DNA of 64,000 nucleotides from Ruminococcus_C sp963590855 (GTDB lineage: Bacteria; Bacillota; Clostridia; Oscillospirales; Ruminococcaceae), in the NCBI GenBank assembly GCA_963590855.1, contig CAVAQT010000010.1, positions 12,043-76,042 of the forward strand, given 5' to 3'. The position numbers and the translations under genes were made by a program. The notes under the pieces are model-generated. The model did not search any database, was not told where the DNA came from, and was given only the letters and a program-made list of their open reading frames with translations. This document shows positions 27,592 through 36,462 of this stretch, in pieces; the first letter of the stretch is position 1; the number at the start of each line of letters is the position of its first letter.

Positions 27592-27619
27592 AGTATAACA
27601 TTTTTTGCGGTTTTGTCAA
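27592..27619 (-). promoter_or_regulatory. ppa promoter
   Basis: Minus strand: TTGACA (27619-27614), 16 bp, TATACT (27597-27592). The 5' UTR is about 75 nt. Confidence 0.75.
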
Positions 27620-27723
27620 TATCCTACCGCCGCTTTTTTCTGCCATTTCTGTTTTTTCGCCGTTTTCACCGAAAGCAAACAAAAAAAGATACCGCGATTT
27701 TGCGGAAAAGACAGTTTGTACAC

Positions 27724-27752
27724 TTGCCAAAAGCAGAAAAAAATGATATAAT
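27724..27752 (+). promoter_or_regulatory. Promoter of the moxR-DUF58-transglutaminase operon
   Basis: TTGCCA (27724-27729), 17 bp, TATAAT (27747-27752). The 361-bp gap 27513-27873 holds this promoter, the divergent ppa promoter and a 5' UTR of about 115 nt with a loose GACAG/CTGTC pairing; between the promoters (27620-27723) I see nothing further. Confidence 0.78.
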
Positions 27753-27873
27753 AAATTGTATATCATGAAAAAAATGTAAAGGCGACAGAAAAGCAACCAC
27801 TTTTGATTTTTGCGATTTCCTGTCGTCACGAAACACGTTTGCATAAAATCACACACAGAAAAAGGAGCTGTTT

Positions 27874-28812
27874 ATGCCGACTGTTACAACAAGAAGTCTC
27901 CCGGCAGCCATTCTCCGGGAGGTACAGAAAGCCGTGATCGGAAAAGATCTGGTGCTGACCAAGGTGCTCATCGCCTTTCTGGCAGAGGGACATGTTTTAA
28001 TGGAGGACATGCCGGGCGTGGGAAAAACAACGCTTGCCATGGCGTTTTCCAAAGCACTGGGGCTGAGCTGCCGGCGCGTGCAGTTTACTCCGGATGTGCT
28101 GCCCTCTGACCTCACCGGTTTTTCCGTTTATGAAAAAAACACCGGAAAATTTGTATTCCAACCGGGTGCATTGTTTTGTCATCTGCTTTTGGCGGATGAG
28201 ATCAACCGTACCTCCAGCAAGACCCAGGCGGCGCTGCTGGAGGCAATGGAAGAGGGAAACGTCACAGTAGAGGGAAAGACCTATTCCCTGCCGAAACCCC
28301 ATCTGGTCATTGCAACACAGAATCCTCTGGGCTGCGTCGGTACGCAGTCGCTTCCGGAATCTCAGCTGGATCGCTTTCTCATGCGGCTGCATATGGGCTA
28401 TCCCCGGATCGAGGAAGAGATCGCCATTTTACAGGGCAGAGCTGCCCGTGATCCATTGCAGGACGTACAGCCAGTATGCACACCGGAACAGCTGTTGGAA
28501 TTGCAGCAGCAGGCGGCAGCGGTCTATGTGGACGACCGGCTTTACTACTATGCGGCTTCTATTTCCAAGGCGACCCGGGAGCATCCGCAGATCACGCTGG
28601 GTGTGAGTCCCAGAGGAACGCTTGCGCTGATCCGCTCTGCCAAAGCCATGGCGATGCTTCGCGGCAGAAACTCCCTGCTCCCGGACGACATCACGCCGCT
28701 TTGCATGGATGTCCTGGCGCACCGCATCATCCCCAAGGGCAATGTCCCGGCAGAGCGCGTGCTGGACGAGATCCTGCATCAGATCCAAGCCCCGACACCG
28801 GACAAGCGGTGA
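27874..28812 (+). CDS. MoxR-type AAA+ ATPase
   Basis: AAA+ chaperone-like ATPase, 312 aa. Walker A MPGVGKTTLA (about residue 47), Walker B LLADEINRT, and sensor region VIATQNPLG are all intact. RavA/MoxR ATPases are usually encoded beside DUF58 and transglutaminase-like proteins, as here, and are thought to assist assembly or activation of cell-envelope complexes. ATG 27874 follows AAAGGAG. First gene of a three-gene operon, with 6 bp to the next gene. Confidence 0.93.
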   Translation: MPTVTTRSLPAAILREVQKAVIGKDLVLTKVLIAFLAEGHVLMEDMPGVGKTTLAMAFSKALGLSCRRVQFTPDVLPSDLTGFSVYEKNTGKFVFQPGALFCHLLLADEINRTSSKTQAALLEAMEEGNVTVEGKTYSLPKPHLVIATQNPLGCVGTQSLPESQLDRFLMRLHMGYPRIEEEIAILQGRAARDPLQDVQPVCTPEQLLELQQQAAAVYVDDRLYYYAASISKATREHPQITLGVSPRGTLALIRSAKAMAMLRGRNSLLPDDITPLCMDVLAHRIIPKGNVPAERVLDEILHQIQAPTPDKR

Positions 28813-28818
28813 GTCGCC

Positions 28819-29943
28819 ATGTGGATCACAAAGCTCTTTTATCTGCTGCTGACCGGGATCGTCTATCTGTTCTTTTGTCTGTATCTGCCGCAGTTTTCGG
28901 CATATCTGCTGGTGAGCATGCTGCTGCTTCCCTTTGGCTTTTTTGCGGCAGCCCATTTCAGCGGCGCAAAGCTTCGGGCAGAGTTGTTCTGTACTGAAAC
29001 ACAGGCGGAAAAAGGCGTACCCTGCCGCTGTGTGGTACAGCTGCACAACCCCACATGGCTGCCCATGGGAACGGTAACACTTCTGCTGACTGTGAAAAAC
29101 GTCACGCTGGACGAAGAGACGGAACAGGAGTTTCAGACCACTGTGCCGCCGCGGGATACCATCCGCATGGAGATTCCCGTTACCCCGGTACACTGCGGAA
29201 AATTTCAGGTCACAGTTACCAATTTTCGCGTCTACGACAGCATTCACTTATTTTCTCACCGAAAGCGGCTTTCCCGGCAGACTGCTTTTCCGGTGCTCCC
29301 GATCGTGCCGGAACCGCCTGCCCAGGATTACAAGCCGTCTGTGTCCGGAGAAGCTGCTGTCATGCAGCCCACCACAGAACCGGAAGAGTTTCTCGGCGTC
29401 CGCAGTTATCGCAGCGGTGACCGCATGCGCGCCATCCACTGGAAGCTGAGCAGCCGTTTTCCGGAGCCGGTGGTACGGGAATATGGTATTCCCCGGCGTG
29501 TCCCGGCAGTGATTGGCATGCTGTATGCGCTTCAGCCGTCCGCAGACGGCGAACCGGGTACACGTCTGGATGCTATGCTGGAGGCTCTGACGGCGGCAGT
29601 CGAAATGATGTGCGGCAGCGACAACGCCGTAACGGTAATCATCTGCGGCGATGACTGGAAGCAAAGCCGCGAGATCGCATCCGCAGCGGAACTTCTGCCG
29701 TTTCTGGAAGCCATTCTGGACATGTCTCCCGGCAGCGACCCGGAAGCTGCACTTTCGGTACTGGAAAACACCGGAGACAGCGTGACCTGCTGCATTGCAG
29801 ATACGCTGGAGGGAAAGATCGGCGCAGATATAGTATTTATTTCCGGCGCTGCAAAAATTTCCGGACAAGTTTCCATTGCGCCTGAAACTGCCGCCAAAAC
29901 GGTATATCAGACTTTGCAGCAAGCGGAAGGAGGAGATCGATGA
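28819..29943 (+). CDS. DUF58 domain protein
   Basis: 374 aa. Two N-terminal membrane segments (about residues 5-45) and a cytoplasmic or peripheral part containing the DUF58 signature RSYRSGDRMRAIHWKLSSR (about 195-213). Universal partner of MoxR ATPases; the molecular role is not known. Overlaps the following transglutaminase gene by 4 bp (ATGA). Confidence 0.9.
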   Translation: MWITKLFYLLLTGIVYLFFCLYLPQFSAYLLVSMLLLPFGFFAAAHFSGAKLRAELFCTETQAEKGVPCRCVVQLHNPTWLPMGTVTLLLTVKNVTLDEETEQEFQTTVPPRDTIRMEIPVTPVHCGKFQVTVTNFRVYDSIHLFSHRKRLSRQTAFPVLPIVPEPPAQDYKPSVSGEAAVMQPTTEPEEFLGVRSYRSGDRMRAIHWKLSSRFPEPVVREYGIPRRVPAVIGMLYALQPSADGEPGTRLDAMLEALTAAVEMMCGSDNAVTVIICGDDWKQSREIASAAELLPFLEAILDMSPGSDPEAALSVLENTGDSVTCCIADTLEGKIGADIVFISGAAKISGQVSIAPETAAKTVYQTLQQAEGGDR

Positions 29944-32570
29944 AAACACAGCGTCCCTTCTCCCCGGCTCTGATCGCATCTGAGCCGCAGTGGTCATCTG
30001 AAAAGAAAAAGCCCACCAGCGGCATGCTGTACCGTTTTTTGCTGGCAGCCATGGGGTTCGGCGGCACGCTGTTTGCGCTGCTGACACTGTATACGCCGGA
30101 CTGCCGCAAGCTTCCGCTGCTTCTTTCCGCTGCGGCTTGCTTTCTTCTGGCATCTGTCTTACAGCTGCTCCCGAAGCACAGCGGAAAACTGACGGTTTTC
30201 GGTATCTTGCTGCTGCTTCTGCTGCCGATCCTCCGCGCCAGACAGACGGTGATGGGCATGCAGCACATCATCAACCAAGTCTATCAAAATGCACACCACA
30301 CGGATGTCTCATATTTCACCCTTCACGCATCACCGGAGGAACTGAGCCATTCTGCAACGCTGACCTGCATCTGTGTCGCCGGGCTTCTGGCATTCTTTTT
30401 TGCCTGCTTTACCTTGCGAAAACCGCACTTTGTTCTGACCGCCTGTGTTTCTTTCCTGCTCATTGAGCCGGGATTGTATCTGGGGCTTCCGGTCAACGCT
30501 TTTGCCATGGCATTTCTGCTGGCGTACTGGTGCGGTATGCTGGCGCTGCGGTTTGCCATGCTGAACGGGCATCGAAAAGCGCAGTCGCATCAGCGAGCCG
30601 CTTCTGTCTGCGGTTCGGTCACTGCCGGCTTTGTGCTGCTGGTGTACAGTGCAGTTGCCCTCACCGGAACATGGCAGGACTACACGCGCACCGATGCCGA
30701 CAAGCTGCGGATGCAGGAACTGAGCGCCAGCCTGGCTGAATTTGATGTGCAGAACCTTCCTCAAAGCATCCGAAATATCGGAACGGCACTGGGGCTTTCT
30801 GCTTCCGGAACGGTTTCTCTGGGAACAAAAGCCTCTCTACAGTATCGAGACCGTACAGACCTGAAGCTGACCTTTGACAATCTGCCGGACAGCACCATGT
30901 ATCTGAAAGGCTATACCGGAAGCATCTATCAGAACAACAGCTGGAGTGCACTCACCAAGGCATCTGACTTTCAAAATGGCAGCACCGTCTTTTCGGTTCT
31001 GCAAAACTATGACTGTGCACCGCAGAACTTTCCGTTTCTGTTTCAGCGCTCCATGCTGCCGGACTCCGGCATTTTCACCTGTACAGTTCAGCCGCTGCGC
31101 CGCGACGGCAGATATTATCAGCCCTACGCCTCCTTCGGCGAGCAGGTAAGCTTTCCGGATGATGCCAATGTCAAGCCGAAAAAGCGCAGTACATACCGTT
31201 GGACTGTCTCCGCGCCGCAGTCCTGGGTCATCCCGAACCTTGCAGACAATCCATTGCAGGACTGCCGCATCTCCGCTTCTGCGGCAGGCAGCAGCGATGC
31301 TGTGCGTTCTTTCCTGGATGCACTGGGCACAGCGTCTTCTGACCCCACGGTATCCATCCGCTTTCAGCCGGCAGAGGCCGCAGATTCACCGGAAATGATC
31401 CAGGGAAAAACCATTCCGGCAGCACTGCTGGAATCCCTTGCCTACCGGGACTTCGCAGCAGACGCCTATACCGAACTGCCGGAAAGCGATGCACTGGATG
31501 CTGTTTATGCAGCACTTCCGGAATCCCTCCAAAACAGCCATCCCCGAACCGTGCAGGAACAATACCAGGCACTTTGCGAAATACGCGCCTGGATGGCGGA
31601 AAACACCACCTATACCCTTTCTCCCGGAAAGACGCCAAAGACACGGGATTTCGTCAGCTTCTTTCTTCTGGAAAACCAAAAGGGCTATTGTGTGCACTAC
31701 GCCACCGCCGGAACGATCTTGGCGCGGCATCTGGGAATCCCGGCGCGGTACTGCGAAGGCTATCTGGTGGGAAATGACGTACTGGACAGCGCATCTGTCT
31801 CCGGAGACGGCTACACGGTCACATTAAAAGACCGCCAGGCTCACGCATGGTGCGAATTTTACATTGACGGCTATGGATGGATGCCCTTTGAGATGACACC
31901 GGGCTATTATGACAGTATGCCCACTGAAAGCGCACAGCACCAAACGTCAACGAACGCTGTCACAGAGACGACCGTATCCGAAACGCTTTCCCAGGAAATG
32001 ACCAGCGCTTCTCTGACTTCTACAAAAATGTCAAGTGTGACAACGGCATCGGGAACCGGCAGTGTGCCCGGCGGAACGGAATCAGAAAGCAGCAGCGGTC
32101 TCTCCGGATCTGACGGCAATACAGCACATGTACTCCATACGATATTGCGCATACTGCTGTATCTGTTGGCAGCGGCAGCCGTGATCGCTGCGGTGATCCT
32201 TTTGCGGCGATGGCATCTCTATCGGCGCAGAAAGCGCTTCTGTGACACGCTGCATCCGCGGCAGGCGATGCAGGCAATGTACCGCTATCTGTTCCGGCTG
32301 CTTCGCTGGACTGGGCTTTCCTTCCATCAGGAAGCGCTTCTGGAGTTTTGCGAAACGGCGCAGCAGCATCTGCGGCAGAAGCATTTGCCCGACGAAGCAC
32401 CGCTGCAAATCATTCCCATGACACTGGCACTGGAATTCGGCAGGCAATTCCCGGAGAAAGCACAGCAGCTGCAAGCCGCGGAAAATGTTGAAGCTCTCGC
32501 CAATGCCTTTTGTGCATCCTGCAGACCGCTCAAGCGGCTCTGCCTCAAATATTTATTCCATCTGTTTTGA
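29940..32570 (+). CDS. Membrane-bound transglutaminase-like protein
   Basis: 876 aa. About six N-terminal membrane helices (about residues 25-240), a large extracellular region, a transglutaminase-core domain, a Ser/Thr-rich linker, a second membrane helix (about 735-760) and a cytoplasmic tail. The catalytic Cys is in NQKGYCVHYATAG (about 585) and the His in RQAHAWCEFYIDGYGW, followed by an Asp/Glu-bearing segment; the triad looks complete. Third gene of the MoxR-DUF58 operon, likely the effector of the module (cell-wall or surface protein processing), by inference from context. Confidence 0.9.
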   Translation: MKTQRPFSPALIASEPQWSSEKKKPTSGMLYRFLLAAMGFGGTLFALLTLYTPDCRKLPLLLSAAACFLLASVLQLLPKHSGKLTVFGILLLLLLPILRARQTVMGMQHIINQVYQNAHHTDVSYFTLHASPEELSHSATLTCICVAGLLAFFFACFTLRKPHFVLTACVSFLLIEPGLYLGLPVNAFAMAFLLAYWCGMLALRFAMLNGHRKAQSHQRAASVCGSVTAGFVLLVYSAVALTGTWQDYTRTDADKLRMQELSASLAEFDVQNLPQSIRNIGTALGLSASGTVSLGTKASLQYRDRTDLKLTFDNLPDSTMYLKGYTGSIYQNNSWSALTKASDFQNGSTVFSVLQNYDCAPQNFPFLFQRSMLPDSGIFTCTVQPLRRDGRYYQPYASFGEQVSFPDDANVKPKKRSTYRWTVSAPQSWVIPNLADNPLQDCRISASAAGSSDAVRSFLDALGTASSDPTVSIRFQPAEAADSPEMIQGKTIPAALLESLAYRDFAADAYTELPESDALDAVYAALPESLQNSHPRTVQEQYQALCEIRAWMAENTTYTLSPGKTPKTRDFVSFFLLENQKGYCVHYATAGTILARHLGIPARYCEGYLVGNDVLDSASVSGDGYTVTLKDRQAHAWCEFYIDGYGWMPFEMTPGYYDSMPTESAQHQTSTNAVTETTVSETLSQEMTSASLTSTKMSSVTTASGTGSVPGGTESESSSGLSGSDGNTAHVLHTILRILLYLLAAAAVIAAVILLRRWHLYRRRKRFCDTLHPRQAMQAMYRYLFRLLRWTGLSFHQEALLEFCETAQQHLRQKHLPDEAPLQIIPMTLALEFGRQFPEKAQQLQAAENVEALANAFCASCRPLKRLCLKYLFHLF

Positions 32571-32582
32571 AAGGAGTCTGTT

Positions 32583-33221
32583 ATGAATTCAAAAACCCCA
32601 AAAACCAAATTCGGCAAACAAATGCTCTACATCCTGCTCCCCTTCGTCCTGCCCCTCTGTCTTATTGTGCTGGGCATTGTGCTGTTATCCAAACCCACAG
32701 TAGTAAACGGCATCTTCCTGACGCTGGGCATCCTGGTCGCTGTGATCGGATTGATCGAGACCGTCATCTATGCCTCCCGCCGCAAATTCCAGCCGGAAGC
32801 GAGATACCTGGTCACAGGCATTATTCTGCTGATCGTCGGCGCGCTGCTTATCATCCTGCCCTTTACCATCAACAACCTGATCCCCATTATTCTGGGCATC
32901 TGCGTCCTGGGCAGCGGTATTTCCGGCGTGGTAAATACGCTGTCGTTCCGCAAAGAGGACACCAATATTCTGGCATCCATGCTGTTTGCTGTCACCAACT
33001 GTCTGCTGGGTATCTTTATCCTGATCTATGTGCTGCGCAACAGCAACGAGATCGGCTGGAAGGTCATCGGCATCCTCATGATTATCAGCGGCGCGCTGCG
33101 GCTCATCAACGAAGTCATTGCACGGCTTGCGCCGAAACACTCCGGTTCTGTGGTGGAAACGACGTTCACAGAAGCCACAGTTACCGAACAGCCGCCGACA
33201 GAAGCGCCGAAAGAAAACTAA
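32583..33221 (+). CDS. HdeD/DUF308-like membrane protein
   Basis: 212 aa with six predicted membrane helices arranged as hydrophobic pairs separated by short loops, and a Thr/Glu-rich cytoplasmic tail (about 188-212). The pattern resembles the HdeD/DUF308 family, whose function in Firmicutes is unclear. AAAGGAG precedes ATG 32583; it lies 12 bp after the transglutaminase stop and may be co-transcribed. Confidence 0.75.
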   Translation: MNSKTPKTKFGKQMLYILLPFVLPLCLIVLGIVLLSKPTVVNGIFLTLGILVAVIGLIETVIYASRRKFQPEARYLVTGIILLIVGALLIILPFTINNLIPIILGICVLGSGISGVVNTLSFRKEDTNILASMLFAVTNCLLGIFILIYVLRNSNEIGWKVIGILMIISGALRLINEVIARLAPKHSGSVVETTFTEATVTEQPPTEAPKEN

Positions 33222-33236
33222 GGAAGTGTCATACAC

Positions 33237-34025
33237 ATGCTGAAAGCAAATTATCACACCCATACTGCCCGATGCCGCCATGCGTGGGGCGAGGATAAGG
33301 AATATGTGGAACACGCCATCCGGGAAGGCATGGAGGTTCTGGGATTTTCCGATCACTGCCCCTGGGTCTTTCCGAAAGACTATGTCTCCCACACGCGGAT
33401 GGAACCCAGAGAGCTGGACAATTATTTTTACGCACTGGAAGCACTGAAACAGGAATACGCCAGAGACATTACCATTTACATCGGGTTCGAGTCGGAGTAT
33501 ATTCCGGAATTGATGGAAGAGCAGAATCGCCTTCTGGACGGCTATCCCGTGGATTATATGCTGCTGTGAGAACATTTCACTGCCAGCGAGATCACCGGGC
33601 CATACACCGGACACCCCACCGAAGATGAGGCAGATCTCAAACGCTATGTTGATCTGGTGATCGAGGGCATGGAAACCGGAAAATATGCCTACACGGCGCA
33701 CCCGGATTTGATCCATTACACCGGATCGGATACGGTCTATGAGGAGCACATGCTTCGTCTCTGCCGGTATCTCAAAGCACACGATATCCCCATCGAGATC
33801 AATTTGCTGGGTGTGGTGGAGCACCGTCACTATACCTCCGGCAGATTTCTGCGCATTGCACAGGAAGTCGGAAACAGCGCCATAATCGGCTGTGATGCCC
33901 ATACCCCGGATCGGCTTTCCAATTCAGAATACATCCAGACCTGTCTGGATCTTGCAAAGCAGTACGCACTGCCTGTGGTGGAATTTCTCCCCGGACTTCT
34001 GCCGAAAAAAATGGACGAAGCGTAA
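33237..34025 (+). pseudogene. PHP-family histidinol-phosphatase-like gene with one in-frame TGA
   Basis: The frame from ATG 33237 (MLKANYHTHTARCRHAW) reads through 263 codons except for TGA at 33567-33569, after which the same frame continues as EHFTASEITGPYTGHPTEDE to the stop at 34025. The N-terminal HTH motif, FSDHCP, the downstream HPDLIHY and IGCDAHTP metal-binding motifs all survive. In PHP histidinol phosphatases the residue here is normally Gly before Gln/Glu-His-Phe, so a GGA-to-TGA change is the simplest explanation. It is a nonsense mutation, a sequencing error, or less likely recoding. Both halves lack a complete metal site if translated separately. Confidence 0.85.
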
Positions 34026-34050
34026 AAAATCCGCAATTCCGGAAAAGGCG

Positions 34051-34079
34051 TTGACTTTTTCAGGGGAATGTGGTATAAT
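34051..34079 (+). promoter_or_regulatory. Promoter of the thi operon
   Basis: TTGACT (34051-34056), 17 bp, TATAAT (34074-34079). Start near 34086, only about 20 nt before the intrinsic terminator at 34106-34140. Confidence 0.85.
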
Positions 34080-34105
34080 AACAAGTAGAATGACTGCGTA
34101 AAATG

Positions 34106-34140
34106 GGGCACACCACCGAAAAGGTGTGTGCCCTTTTTTT
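34106..34140 (+). terminator. Terminator inside the thi operon leader (candidate attenuator)
   Basis: GGGCACACCACC (34106-34117) pairs with GGTGTGTGCCC (34123-34133) with one bulge, followed by seven T. It stands between the thi promoter and thiS. An outer ATGAC/GTCAT pairing encloses it. I see no thi-box sequence of a TPP riboswitch in the leader. Confidence 0.8.
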
Positions 34141-34191
34141 GCGTCATGAAATGGAATAATATGGAAGTGATGATAGAAAGGAGCGATTACC

Positions 34192-34392
34192 ATGTGTGTA
34201 AACGGCGTACAGATCCCTCTGGAAAAGCCGCAGACGCTGCTGGAATTTCTGGAAGCACAGGGATACAACATCCAGCGGATCGCAGTAGAACGCAATGAAA
34301 AGATCGAAGCAAAAGAGGACTATGCCGCAATTGTGCTCAGCGACAGCGATGTGATCGAAGTTGTCAGCTTTATGGGCGGCGGCGCAGCATAA
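34192..34392 (+). CDS. thiS: Sulfur carrier protein ThiS with a two-residue extension after the terminal Gly-Gly
   Basis: Ubiquitin-like carrier (66 aa) that delivers sulfur as a C-terminal thiocarboxylate to ThiG. The fold is recognisable (MCVNGVQIPLEKPQTLLEFL; RIAVERNEKI; SDVIEVVSFMGGG). ThiS normally ends at Gly-Gly; here two Ala follow (GGGAA, then TAA), which should block adenylation unless trimmed. No thiF is seen in this cluster. AAAGGAG precedes ATG 34192. First gene of thiS-thiG-thiH-thiE. Confidence 0.9.
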   Translation: MCVNGVQIPLEKPQTLLEFLEAQGYNIQRIAVERNEKIEAKEDYAAIVLSDSDVIEVVSFMGGGAA

Positions 34393-34502
34393 AAATAGTT
34401 CAACAGACTCGCAGGAGAAAACCGATTCTTAAGACAACACTGTACAATGCCCGCCTGACGGCTTTGCACGGTGTTACCTTAAAGCAGAAAGGAAGCAATC
34501 AT

Positions 34503-35282
34503 ATGGAAACCTTAAAAAATGATACACTGGTACTGGGCGGAAAGGAGTTTCATTCCCGTTTTATTCTGGGCTCCGGAAAATTTTCGTTACAGCTGATCCG
34601 AGACGTTATGGAATACGGCGGCAGCGAGATCGCTACCATTGCCCTGCGCCGCGCCAACGCAGACAGCCCGGAAAACATTCTGGATTTTCTGCCGGAGCAT
34701 CTGACACTGCTGCCGAACACCTCCGGCGCGAGAAATGCAGACGAAGCAGTACGCATTGCGCGGCTTTCCCGTGCGCTGGGCTGCGGTGATTTCGTCAAGG
34801 TCGAAGTCATCCCGGATGCCAAGTATCTGCTGCCGGACAATGCAGAGACCATCCGCGCCACAGAAATCCTGGCGAAAGAGGGATTTCACGTTCTGCCGTA
34901 TATGTACCCGGATCTCATTGCTGCACGCCGTCTGGCAGATGCCGGCGCCGCTGCTATTATGCCGCTGGGCGCTCCCATCGGCAGCAACAAGGGACTGCGC
35001 ACCAAGGACTTTATCCGGATCATCATTGACGAGATCGACCTGCCGGTCATTGTAGATGCCGGCATCGGCGCACCGTCTCAGGCGTGCGAGGCAATGGAAA
35101 TGGGCGCTGCTGCCGTTATGGCAAATACCGCAGTAGCAACCGCTAACAACTGCCCCATGATGGCACACGCCTTCAAGCTGGCGATCGAAGCCGGACGCGC
35201 CGCTTATCTGGCAAAATTGGGACGTGTTCTGGACTCCGGCGCAGAAGCTTCCAGTCCGCTGACTGGATTTTTACAGGATTGA
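34503..35282 (+). CDS. thiG: Thiazole synthase ThiG
   Basis: Condenses deoxyxylulose phosphate, dehydroglycine and ThiS-thiocarboxylate into the thiamine thiazole. 259 aa from ATG 34503 (METLKNDTLVLGGKEF) after AGGAAG. VKVEVIPDAKYLLPDN, MPLGAPIGSNKG and VDAGIGAPSQA are typical TIM-barrel phosphate and Schiff-base regions. The thiS-thiG gap (110 bp) contains an imperfect hairpin with AACACTGT/ACGGTGTT arms (34435-34474), possibly a processing or expression-balancing element. Confidence 0.95.
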   Translation: METLKNDTLVLGGKEFHSRFILGSGKFSLQLIRDVMEYGGSEIATIALRRANADSPENILDFLPEHLTLLPNTSGARNADEAVRIARLSRALGCGDFVKVEVIPDAKYLLPDNAETIRATEILAKEGFHVLPYMYPDLIAARRLADAGAAAIMPLGAPIGSNKGLRTKDFIRIIIDEIDLPVIVDAGIGAPSQACEAMEMGAAAVMANTAVATANNCPMMAHAFKLAIEAGRAAYLAKLGRVLDSGAEASSPLTGFLQD

Positions 35283-35295
35283 GGAGGGCAGTATC

Positions 35296-36462
35296 ATGCG
35301 TAAGATCTATGACCCCATGGAATTTCAGCCGGGTATGCAGCAGATCGACAGCGACATTTTTGACCGCGTGATCGCTGCCAGAAAGGCATATGCACCGGAA
35401 CAGTATACGGCAAAACAGGTACAGGCTGCCCTGCAAAAAGAAGAGTTGTCATTTGAGGATTTTGCAGCGCTGCTCTCCCCGGCGGCGCAGCCTTTTTTGG
35501 AACAGATGGCGCGGCGTGCCAAGACGGAGCGGGAGAAACATTTCGGCAACAATGTGCTGCTGTTTACACCGCTGTATATTTCCAACTACTGCGAAAACCA
35601 GTGCGTTTACTGCGGATTCAACTGCAAAAATCCCATTACGCGCTGCAAGCTGAACGCGGAGGAAATTGAAGCGGAAATGGCTGCGATCGCCAAAACCGGC
35701 ATGCGGGAAGTCCTGCTGCTGACAGGCGAAAGCAGATCGGTTTCCGGCCCGGAATACATCGCAGAAGCTGTGCGTATCGCCAAGAAATACTTCTCCACCA
35801 TTGGCCTGGAGGTATATCCCATGAACGCTGACGAGTACGCCATGCTGCGGGAATGCGGCGCGGACTTTGTCACCGTTTTTCAGGAAACCTATGATCTGGA
35901 GCGGTACGGCGAAATGCATGTTGCCGGCGCAAAACGCTGTTTCCCCTATCGCGTCTGCGCACAGGAACGGGCGCTGATGGGCGGCATGCGCGGCGTTGGA
36001 TTCGGCGTACTGCTGGGACTGGCAGACTTCCGCAAGGATATGTTTGCTGCCGGAATCCACGCGGCTCTGCTGCAAAAGAAGTATCCCCAAGGAGAGATCG
36101 CGCTGTCTTTTCCGCGGCTGCGTCCCTATAAGAACCACGAGGAGACCAACCCCAACGATGTACACGAGACCCAGCTTTTGCAGATGATGCTCGCCTGCCG
36201 CATTTTCCTGCCCTTCGCAAGCTTCACCATCTCCACGCGGGAACGCGCCGGATTCCGGGATCATGTTCTGCCTCTGGCAGCCACCAAGATCTCCGCCGGC
36301 GTCGATGTGGGAATCGGCGGTCACAACGAGGAGCACAAGCAAAAGGGTGACGCGCAGTTTGAGATTTCTGACCCCAGAAGCTTACAAGAGATCCATGAAG
36401 CCATCCTCGCTCAGGGCATGCAGCCGGTCTATACCGACTACATCAACACCAACATCCTATGA
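35296..36462 (+). CDS. thiH: 2-iminoacetate (dehydroglycine) synthase ThiH
   Basis: Radical SAM enzyme cleaving tyrosine to give dehydroglycine for ThiG. 388 aa; the cluster motif is NYCENQCVYCGFNC (about residue 99; CxxxCxxC). Use of ThiH rather than the oxygen-dependent ThiO fits an anaerobe. ATG 35296 follows GAGGAGG, 13 bp after thiG; its stop overlaps the start of thiE (ATGA). Confidence 0.95.
   Translation: MRKIYDPMEFQPGMQQIDSDIFDRVIAARKAYAPEQYTAKQVQAALQKEELSFEDFAALLSPAAQPFLEQMARRAKTEREKHFGNNVLLFTPLYISNYCENQCVYCGFNCKNPITRCKLNAEEIEAEMAAIAKTGMREVLLLTGESRSVSGPEYIAEAVRIAKKYFSTIGLEVYPMNADEYAMLRECGADFVTVFQETYDLERYGEMHVAGAKRCFPYRVCAQERALMGGMRGVGFGVLLGLADFRKDMFAAGIHAALLQKKYPQGEIALSFPRLRPYKNHEETNPNDVHETQLLQMMLACRIFLPFASFTISTRERAGFRDHVLPLAATKISAGVDVGIGGHNEEHKQKGDAQFEISDPRSLQEIHEAILAQGMQPVYTDYINTNIL

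Noticed and set aside
33567..33569. UGA as selenocysteine in the PHP phosphatase
   Set aside because: The family has Gly here, not Cys, and I see no convincing SECIS-like hairpin directly after the codon; a point mutation is simpler.
34026..34191. TPP riboswitch upstream of thiS
   Set aside because: The CTGAGA and ACCTGA-type thi-box elements are not visible; only a terminator hairpin is seen.
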